DNA from: PWND01 sp964601515 | GTDB lineage: Bacteria; Bacteroidota; Bacteroidia; Bacteroidales; UBA7960 | Reading direction: 5' to 3' | NCBI GenBank assembly: GCA_964601515.1 | Contig: CAZRNU010000181.1 | Location: 1-5,581 of the forward strand | Length of the DNA stretch: 5,581 nucleotides | Part shown: positions 1-4,382 of the stretch, piece after piece | Numbering within the stretch: position 1 is the first letter of the stretch | How the letters are laid out: every line of letters begins with the position of its first letter | Notes under the pieces: generated by a model | Told to the model about the DNA's origin: nothing | What the model saw: the letters and a program-made list of their open reading frames with translations, nothing else | Databases searched by the model: none | Position numbers and translations under genes: made by a program

Positions 1-818
1 ACAGTTGTACTTTCCGAGAAAAATGACAGAATGAATAGTGATAAAGCAGTAATTCCGGCTATCATAAATGCAAGACCAAATAAAATTGCAAAAACTTTAA
101 ATGCTACTCGAAAGAAAGATAGTATTGCATTTTCTAGTTTATCTTCAGATCTTCTTACTTCTCCTGCTTTTTTTTTTGACTTCCCAAAGTTTTCCTCAGA
201 AAACTTTTCAAATTGAGCCTTTAGGTCTTTTAAATCCTCTTTGATAGATTTTTCGATATTTGAGACATTCACTCTTTCTCCTTTCATGGAGAGTTTTTCT
301 GCTGTAGTTTCAGCTCTTGGAACAACAATCCACATTATTAAATATGCTAGAGGTCCGAACCCATAAAAGAAAGTAAAAACAACAAATGCTATTCTAACCC
401 ATGTAGGGTCAACATTCAAATATGCAGCCAATCCGCTTGCTACACCGGCAATGTATTTATTGTCGGGGTCGCGATAAAACCTTCTTTCCTCGCGCTTTTC
501 ATATTTTGGCTCACTTTTTTCTTCTGTTTTTGACTTTTCTTTTGAATCCTTCTCATCCCCATCTATTTGTGTTGGTTGACCTAATTGAGCGATGACATCA
601 TCAACATCATTTATAGATACTACTTCTTTTCTGGATGCGGTTCTTTCCTGAAACATTTCTGCAATTCTCGACTCTATATCAGAAAGAATTTCCTCGCCAC
701 CATCTTCTCCGGCAAAATGGTCTCTTAGTGATTTAAGATAATTGTTTAATTTTTCAAATGCATCTTCATCTATGTGAAATATCAACCCGCTGATATTTAC
801 TGTTACTGTTTTCTTCAT
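1..818 (-). CDS. PspC-domain membrane protein, C-terminus cut off by window edge
   Basis: I read this frame by hand on the minus strand: 272 codons from ATG at 818-816 with no stop before the window edge. Residues 1-85 form an N-terminal domain beginning MKKTVTVNISG, of the kind often found before PspC in Bacteroidetes proteins. An acidic/lysine-rich linker covers about 86-112. A PspC domain covers about 113-170, with RFYRDPDNKYIAGVASGLA followed by a hydrophobic segment (about 142-166) that ends in WIVVP. A charged, probably helical stretch (185-230) then leads to a second hydrophobic segment (about 232-268) at the cut end. PspC-family proteins are inner-membrane envelope-stress proteins; the specific role here is unknown. 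The start lies 30 bp after the padR stop, so the two are probably co-transcribed. No Shine-Dalgarno sequence is visible. The PspC domain call is firm, but this is not necessarily an orthologue of enterobacterial PspC. Confidence 0.88.
   Translation of the reverse strand, partial: MKKTVTVNISGLIFHIDEDAFEKLNNYLKSLRDHFAGEDGGEEILSDIESRIAEMFQERTASRKEVVSINDVDDVIAQLGQPTQIDGDEKDSKEKSKTEEKSEPKYEKREERRFYRDPDNKYIAGVASGLAAYLNVDPTWVRIAFVVFTFFYGFGPLAYLIMWIVVPRAETTAEKLSMKGERVNVSNIEKSIKEDLKDLKAQFEKFSEENFGKSKKKAGEVRRSEDKLENAILSFFRVAFKVFAILFGLAFMIAGITALSLFILSFFSESTT
168..177. repeat. 10-base homopolymer inside the PspC-domain gene
   Basis: Ten consecutive T on the plus strand read as A10 in the coding strand, encoding part of Ser-Lys-Lys-Lys (residues 214-217). 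The frame is intact as written and continues into a plausible membrane segment. Runs of this length can slip in replication or transcription and are also common sequencing-error sites. Confidence 0.9.
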
Positions 819-848
819 TTTACTGAGTATTTAATAGTTGCTATTATT

Positions 849-1175
849 TTATTGGTTGCATGCATTTTGAACTGATTCAGACAGCTCTTCCCATGTTTTT
901 TTAAGTTCTTCCAGAAACTGCAAACCTTCTTCTGTTATTTTGTAATACTTCCTTGGTGGCCCACTGCTGGATTCTTCCCATCTATATGAAAGCAATCCGT
1001 CGTTTTTCAACCTTGTAAGCAATGGGTATATTGTGCCCTCAACAACAAGTAGTTTTGATTCTTTCAACTTGTCTAACAATTCAGTTGAATATGCTTCATG
1101 GTTTGAAAGAATTGCTAAAATGCAGAATTCTAAAACTCCTTTACGCATCTGGGCTTTTGTGTTCTCTAAATTCAT
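849..1175 (-). CDS. PadR-family winged-helix transcriptional repressor
   Basis: A 108-residue protein beginning MNLENTKAQMRKGVLEFCIL. The PadR winged helix spans about 12-85. The hallmark VVEGTIYPLLTRL (residues 44-56) carries the recognition helix, and the wing contains SGPPRKYY (71-78) followed by TEEG. A C-terminal helix (about 84-104) probably supports dimerisation. The length fits the short PadR subfamily 2 type. The frame is open 17 codons further upstream to an ATG at 1226, but that extension (HSTISFIILYRNKLTK) does not resemble the family and would run through the -7 promoter element, so I chose the ATG at 1175-1173. PadR proteins usually repress their own operon and respond to small molecules or stress; no ligand can be predicted here. 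The PspC-domain gene follows after 30 bp, so the likely target is this operon itself. Confidence 0.93.
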   Translation of the reverse strand: MNLENTKAQMRKGVLEFCILAILSNHEAYSTELLDKLKESKLLVVEGTIYPLLTRLKNDGLLSYRWEESSSGPPRKYYKITEEGLQFLEELKKTWEELSESVQNACNQ

Positions 1176-1196
1176 TTTTGTTAGTTTATTTCGATA

Positions 1197-1227
1197 CAAA
1201 ATTATAAAACTTATAGTACTATGCAAA
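1197..1227 (-). promoter_or_regulatory. Bacteroidetes-type promoter of the padR-pspC operon
   Basis: On the minus strand, TTTG (1227-1224) is followed after 19 bp by TAATTTTG (1204-1197). This matches the known Bacteroidetes housekeeping consensus, a TTTG-like -33 element and TAnnTTTG as the -7 element with about 19-21 bp between. Transcription would start near 1190, about 15 nt before the padR ATG at 1175. The match also supports the shorter padR start and the phylum assignment. It is a sequence match only. Confidence 0.75.
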
Positions 1228-1258
1228 GCAAGGTACTGTGATTTAACATAAATTAACG
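1204..1258. repeat. 55-bp direct repeat, left copy, abutting the N gap
   Basis: Identical base for base to 1359-1413, with the copies directly on either side of the N run. This copy continues leftwards into the padR 5' region and contains the -33 element and candidate operator. It is most likely a contig end that was not merged with its overlap partner. Confidence 0.95.
1215..1237. promoter_or_regulatory. Imperfect 23-bp dyad, candidate PadR operator
   Basis: The left arm AGTAC-2 nt-TGC and right arm GCA-2 nt-GTACT are symmetric about base 1226, with 8 of 11 base pairs matching. The dyad covers the -33 element of the padR promoter and enters the spacer. The spacer also holds a perfect 10-bp palindrome ATAGTACTAT (1213-1222). 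PadR dimers bind dyads of about this size in their own promoters, so autorepression is the natural reading. The role is inferred. The dyad also recurs at 1370-1392 inside the second copy of the duplicated contig end. Confidence 0.55.
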
Positions 1259-1358
1259 NNNNNNNNNNNNNNNNNNNNNNNNNNNNNNNNNNNNNNNNNN
1301 NNNNNNNNNNNNNNNNNNNNNNNNNNNNNNNNNNNNNNNNNNNNNNNNNNNNNNNNNN
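1259..1358. other. Assembly gap of exactly 100 N
   Basis: The 100 consecutive N are the conventional placeholder for a gap of unknown length in scaffolds. Because both flanks carry the same 55 bp, the real gap may be zero, with the contigs overlapping by 55 bp. No content can be stated. Confidence 0.97.
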
Positions 1359-1413
1359 ATAAAACTTATAGTACTATGCAAAGCAAGGTACTGTGATTTA
1401 ACATAAATTAACG
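1359..1413. repeat. 55-bp direct repeat, right copy
   Basis: Exact copy of 1204-1258, starting at the first base after the N run. It lacks the rest of the -7 element and any padR coding sequence, so it is not a second working promoter unless the hidden sequence supplies one. If it is an overlap artefact, the true padR to ClC intergenic distance drops by 155 bp, to about 330 bp. Confidence 0.95.
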
Positions 1414-1441
1414 TAGTGCTTTGTTGTGATGCTAGTGTAAT

Positions 1442-1496
1442 TATAGGGTATAGGGTATAGGGTATAGGGTATAGGGTATAGGGTATAGGGTATAGG
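1442..1496. repeat. Heptamer tandem array TATAGGG, about 7.9 copies
   Basis: Seven perfect TATAGGG units (1442-1490) are followed by a six-base partial unit TATAGG (1491-1496). The plus strand thus carries seven GGG runs separated by 4-nt TATA loops, fitting the general pattern for an intramolecular G-quadruplex (four G3 runs with short loops). There is no coding signal. It lies about 165 bp upstream of the ClC start, so it could affect expression or simply vary in copy number. Any function is unknown. Confidence 0.95.
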
Positions 1497-1521
1497 TGTC
1501 AATCTATACAATCCTTTCAAT

Positions 1522-1537
1522 CCCGTCACCCGTTACC
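1522..1537. repeat. Two CCCGTNA heptamers plus partial third
   Basis: CCCGTCA, CCCGTTA and CC run head to tail. Read on the minus strand these are TAACGGG and TGACGGG, which resemble the TATAGGG units 26 bp away but in the opposite orientation. They also run directly into the 23-bp repeat, whose GTCACC and GTAACT cores look related to them. Confidence 0.75.
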
Positions 1538-1619
1538 ATTTCTGTAACTCTTCTGTCACCTTTTCTGTAACTCTTCTGTCACCATTTCTGTAACTCTTCT
1601 GTCACCATTTCTGTAACTC
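1538..1619. repeat. 23-bp tandem repeat, about 3.6 copies
   Basis: Units lie at 1538-1560, 1561-1583 and 1584-1606, with a 13-base partial unit at 1607-1619. The second unit differs from the others only by T for A at its first base. Each unit is a degenerate dimer of a 12-mer with core CTGTAACT and an 11-mer with core CTGTCACC, so GTnAC cores recur every 11-12 bp from 1532 to 1613. An A9 run (1620-1628) follows at once. No reading frame of note crosses the region. Confidence 0.93.
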
Positions 1620-1631
1620 AAAAAAAAAGAT

Positions 1632-1650
1632 GATATTTGCATTTAAATGC
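1632..1650 (+). promoter_or_regulatory. Possible -7 element and 12-bp palindrome before the ClC gene
   Basis: GATATTTG (1632-1639) differs by one base from the Bacteroidetes -7 consensus TAnnTTTG; the upstream TTTG-like partner is poor (TCTG at 1610-1613, 18 bp away). It abuts a perfect palindrome GCATTTAAATGC (1639-1650), which could be an operator or a chance AT-rich dyad. The placement, about 11-22 bp before the ATG, suits a transcription start near 1646. Weak evidence. Confidence 0.3.
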
Positions 1651-1660
1651 TTGGTTTTTT

Positions 1661-3439
1661 ATGAAAAAGAAAAGTCGGTTGGATTCCTTTCTGGTTTGGA
1701 GGCTAAAAAACATTAGCGACAGGAATTTCATCCTTTTCCTGAGTGTTGTAATTGGAATAATTGCTGCAATTGCTGCAATTGTGTTGAAAACATCTGTTCA
1801 TTATCTGGAATATTGGGTTAGAAATATTCCGGGTAAGCATATGGAAAATTGGTTTCTACTTGTTTTTCCTGTTATTGGCATATTGATAACAGTTTTCTAT
1901 ATAAGGAAATTTGTTAAGGATGATATAGGTCATGGAGTTTCTCGCATTTTATATGCTATTGGGCGCAAGAAGGGAGTAATGAAACTTCATAATACATATT
2001 CTTCAATTATTGCATGTTCGTTTACAGGTGGACTTGGGGGTTCGGTAGGAATGGAAGCACCTATTGTTTCTACAGGTGCCGCTATTGGGTCTAATTTAGC
2101 TCAATATTCTAGGCTTGGATTTAAAAGAACTACGCTGCTTGTTGGTTGTGGCGCTGCTGCTGCAATTGCTGCAATTTTTAAAGCCCCGATAGCTGGCCTT
2201 ATTTTCGCCTTAGAAGTATTGATGCTGGATTTGACTATGGCATCCATAATCCCATTATTGATATCTACTGTTACGGCAACTATTTTTTCAACTTTCTTTT
2301 TAGGTGAAAAAGTTGAATTTTATTTTACATTACAAGATCCGTTTTTTATTGGAAACATTCCGTTTTACATATTGCTTGGTATTTTTACCGGAGCAGTTTC
2401 TTTATATTTTACATGGGTTAACGGTAAGGTTGAATCCAGAATTAAACAAATTGTTAAACCATATAACAGAGTATTGATTGGAGGAATATTTCTCGGTATT
2501 CTAATATTTATTTTTCCTCCACTTTTTGGTGAAGGATATATGGGTATGCGATCATTACTATCAGGAAATCCTGAAGAATTGCTAAACAATAGTATCTTCT
2601 CCCATTTTGTTGATGATAGCGGGATGTTGTTTATTGTTTTTCTTGTTATGGTTATGATGTTCAAAGCAATAGCTACATCTCTTACTACAGGAGCAGGAGG
2701 GATAGGAGGTGTTTTTGCACCCAGCCTTTTTATTGGTGGTTTGGCCGGATTTATCTTTTCCCGAACGGCAAATCTTTTGGGATTGCATAATATTTCTGAA
2801 AGAAATTTTTCTTTGGTTGGAATGGCCGGTCTTATTGCCGGGGTTATTCATGCTCCTCTAACAGCTATTTTCTTGATTGCAGAAATTACAGGTGGATACG
2901 AGTTGTTTATCCCTCTTATTATAACATCTTCTTTAGCCTATATAACTGTAGTTTATTTTCAGCCACATTCGTTATATACTAAAAAACTGGCACAAAAAGG
3001 ACATCTTATAACTCACCACAAAGATAAAGCAGTACTTACTTTACTCTCAGTTGAAAAGGTTCTTGAAACTAAGTTTTCGACTCTTAAGCCGGAAGAAACT
3101 CTTGGCGATCTTGTGAAGGTTATTTCTCAGTCGAATAGAAATATTTTTCCTGTTCTGGATGATGATAATACATTTCTGGGAATGATCTCTCTTGATGAAG
3201 TTAGAGAAATTATGTTCGACAGAAAGAAGTATAATGAATTGAAAGTCAGTAATCTGATGAATTCTCCCAATGTACTTGTTAATATTGATGATAGCATGGA
3301 TGCTGTAATGCAAAAGTTTAAAGATTCAGGATTGTGGAATTTGCCTGTCGTAGAAAATGGTAAGTATCGAGGATTTGTTTCCAGGTCAAATGTATTTAAT
3401 GTTTATAGAAAAATGCTTGTAGAATTCTCAGAGGAATAA
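1661..3439 (+). CDS. ClC-family anion channel/transporter with two C-terminal CBS domains
   Basis: A 592-residue inner-membrane protein that moves chloride or a similar anion. The ClC membrane domain covers about 20-435. Signature segments are GHGVS (90-94, where E. coli ClC has GSGIP), GMEAP (130-134, with the gating glutamate kept as E132), GVFAP (350-354, matching GIFAP) and ITGGYELFIP, whose Y413 matches the anion-coordinating tyrosine 445. In FALEV, E185 aligns with E202, but V186 replaces the internal proton glutamate E203. CBS domains follow at about 464-524 and 527-586 and probably bind nucleotides or regulate gating. I chose ATG 1661; the frame also allows TTG at 1637, but that adds an unconvincing MHLNAWFF and starts inside a palindrome. 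The GT2 gene follows after 16 bp, suggesting co-transcription. Family is certain; ion and mechanism are not. Confidence 0.95.
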   Translation: MKKKSRLDSFLVWRLKNISDRNFILFLSVVIGIIAAIAAIVLKTSVHYLEYWVRNIPGKHMENWFLLVFPVIGILITVFYIRKFVKDDIGHGVSRILYAIGRKKGVMKLHNTYSSIIACSFTGGLGGSVGMEAPIVSTGAAIGSNLAQYSRLGFKRTTLLVGCGAAAAIAAIFKAPIAGLIFALEVLMLDLTMASIIPLLISTVTATIFSTFFLGEKVEFYFTLQDPFFIGNIPFYILLGIFTGAVSLYFTWVNGKVESRIKQIVKPYNRVLIGGIFLGILIFIFPPLFGEGYMGMRSLLSGNPEELLNNSIFSHFVDDSGMLFIVFLVMVMMFKAIATSLTTGAGGIGGVFAPSLFIGGLAGFIFSRTANLLGLHNISERNFSLVGMAGLIAGVIHAPLTAIFLIAEITGGYELFIPLIITSSLAYITVVYFQPHSLYTKKLAQKGHLITHHKDKAVLTLLSVEKVLETKFSTLKPEETLGDLVKVISQSNRNIFPVLDDDNTFLGMISLDEVREIMFDRKKYNELKVSNLMNSPNVLVNIDDSMDAVMQKFKDSGLWNLPVVENGKYRGFVSRSNVFNVYRKMLVEFSEE

Positions 3440-3455
3440 TTTAAACTAAATAGCT

Positions 3456-4382
3456 ATGTCTATGATATCTATGGTAATTCCGGTGTTTAATGAAGCTGAA
3501 AATATTCAATTTCTTTATCAAAACATAATTGAGGTATTGGGGAAAAACGAGATAGCAGAATACGAAATTGTTTTTGTAGACGATGGCAGTAAAGACGATA
3601 CTTTTATAAAAATAAAGGAATTATCATCAATTAATAAAAGTGTAAGAGGAATTTCATTGTCAAGGAATTTTGGCCATCAGATAGCTATTTTTGCCGGAAT
3701 AGAGTTATCAAAAGGTGATTTAGTAATTACTATGGATGGAGATATGCAACATCCTCCTTCTGTTATTCCGGAAATGATAAGACTTTATAAAAACGGATTC
3801 GATATTGTTAACACTAAGAGAATTGATGCTGAAGGAACCGGGTTTTTTAAAAAGGCTACGTCCAAGTTCTTCTATAAGATAATTAACTTAATGTCTGATG
3901 TTTATATTGAGCCCGCTTCATCAGATTTTAGGCTTATGAGCAGAAAAGCCACAAATGCTTTTTTGGAAATCCCCGAAAGAGATAGATTTACAAGAGGTTT
4001 AATTAGTTGGATGGGATTTCGTCAGGCTATTATAGAATACAAAGCAAATCCAAGATATAAAGGAAAATCAAAATATTCTCTAAGAAAAATGATGAGGTTT
4101 GCCTTTGATGGAATAACTTCTTTTTCCTCTAAACCATTAAGACTTGCCCTATATTTTGGTTTTATTTTTTTTATGCTTGGGATGATTTATGCTGCCTATG
4201 CGGTTGTACAATATTTTCAAGGGCATACTATTCCCGGATGGACATCCATTCTATTAACCGTTATTATTATGGGAAGCATTCAATTACTAAGTATTGGGCT
4301 TTTGGGAGAATATCTTGCAAGAATTTTCAGAGAGGCTAAAAACAGACCAAAATATTTTGTAAAAGATATTACTTCAAATTAA
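3456..4382 (+). CDS. GtrB/DPM1-like family 2 glycosyltransferase with two C-terminal membrane helices
   Basis: A 308-residue protein. The GT-A catalytic domain covers about 1-220: PVFNE (9-13), DDGSKDDT (42-49), SRNFGHQ (69-75), the metal-binding DGDMQHPP (94-101, the DxD motif), SSDFRLMSR (155-163), RFTRGLISWMGF (177-188) and GKSKYSLRKM (203-212). Two hydrophobic helices (about 229-252 and 264-287) are followed by a short basic tail. This is the layout of GtrB, YfdH and ArnC relatives, which transfer a sugar (often glucose) from a nucleotide donor to undecaprenyl phosphate at the cytoplasmic face of the inner membrane. The sugar cannot be read from sequence, and no GtrA flippase gene is in view. 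The start MSMISM has a second ATG two codons later (3462), so the exact start is slightly uncertain. It lies 16 bp behind the ClC gene with no terminator between. Confidence 0.93.
   Translation: MSMISMVIPVFNEAENIQFLYQNIIEVLGKNEIAEYEIVFVDDGSKDDTFIKIKELSSINKSVRGISLSRNFGHQIAIFAGIELSKGDLVITMDGDMQHPPSVIPEMIRLYKNGFDIVNTKRIDAEGTGFFKKATSKFFYKIINLMSDVYIEPASSDFRLMSRKATNAFLEIPERDRFTRGLISWMGFRQAIIEYKANPRYKGKSKYSLRKMMRFAFDGITSFSSKPLRLALYFGFIFFMLGMIYAAYAVVQYFQGHTIPGWTSILLTVIIMGSIQLLSIGLLGEYLARIFREAKNRPKYFVKDITSN
4379..4382. other. Tail-to-tail overlap of stop codons (TTAA)
   Basis: The plus-strand TAA at 4380-4382 and the minus-strand TAA at 4381-4379 share the palindrome TTAA. Neither gene leaves space for a terminator at its end, so each transcript must run into the other gene's antisense strand or end within it. 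Confidence 0.9.

Noticed and set aside
31..216. Open frame of 61 codons on the plus strand
   Set aside because: It is antisense to the PspC-domain gene, whose minus-strand frame runs unbroken with recognisable domain motifs.
1176..1226. 17-residue N-terminal extension of PadR from the ATG at 1226
   Set aside because: It would cover the -7 promoter element and does not resemble PadR N-termini, whereas the ATG at 1175 gives a typical start.
1022..1251. Two plus-strand open frames of 61 and 72 codons
   Set aside because: Both are antisense to the padR gene and its promoter and show no family features.
1204..1413. Insertion-sequence or attachment-site target duplication
   Set aside because: 55 bp flanking exactly 100 N fits an assembly artefact better; no transposase or integrase sequence is visible.
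1442..1619. CRISPR array
   Set aside because: Repeats are directly tandem with no unique spacers of regular length, units are too short, and no cas genes are present.
1637..1660. TTG start adding eight residues to the ClC protein
   Set aside because: The added residues are not family-like, the codon lies in the palindrome/-7 region, and ATG at 1661 gives a typical KKK-type N-terminus.
1762..2176. 19-base sequence present twice in the ClC gene (1762-1780 and 2158-2176)
   Set aside because: Both copies encode Ala/Ile-rich membrane helix residues; shared codon use explains the identity.
2365..3313. Three minus-strand open frames of 88-99 codons within the ClC gene
   Set aside because: They are shadows of a well-supported gene, with no homology features or start context.
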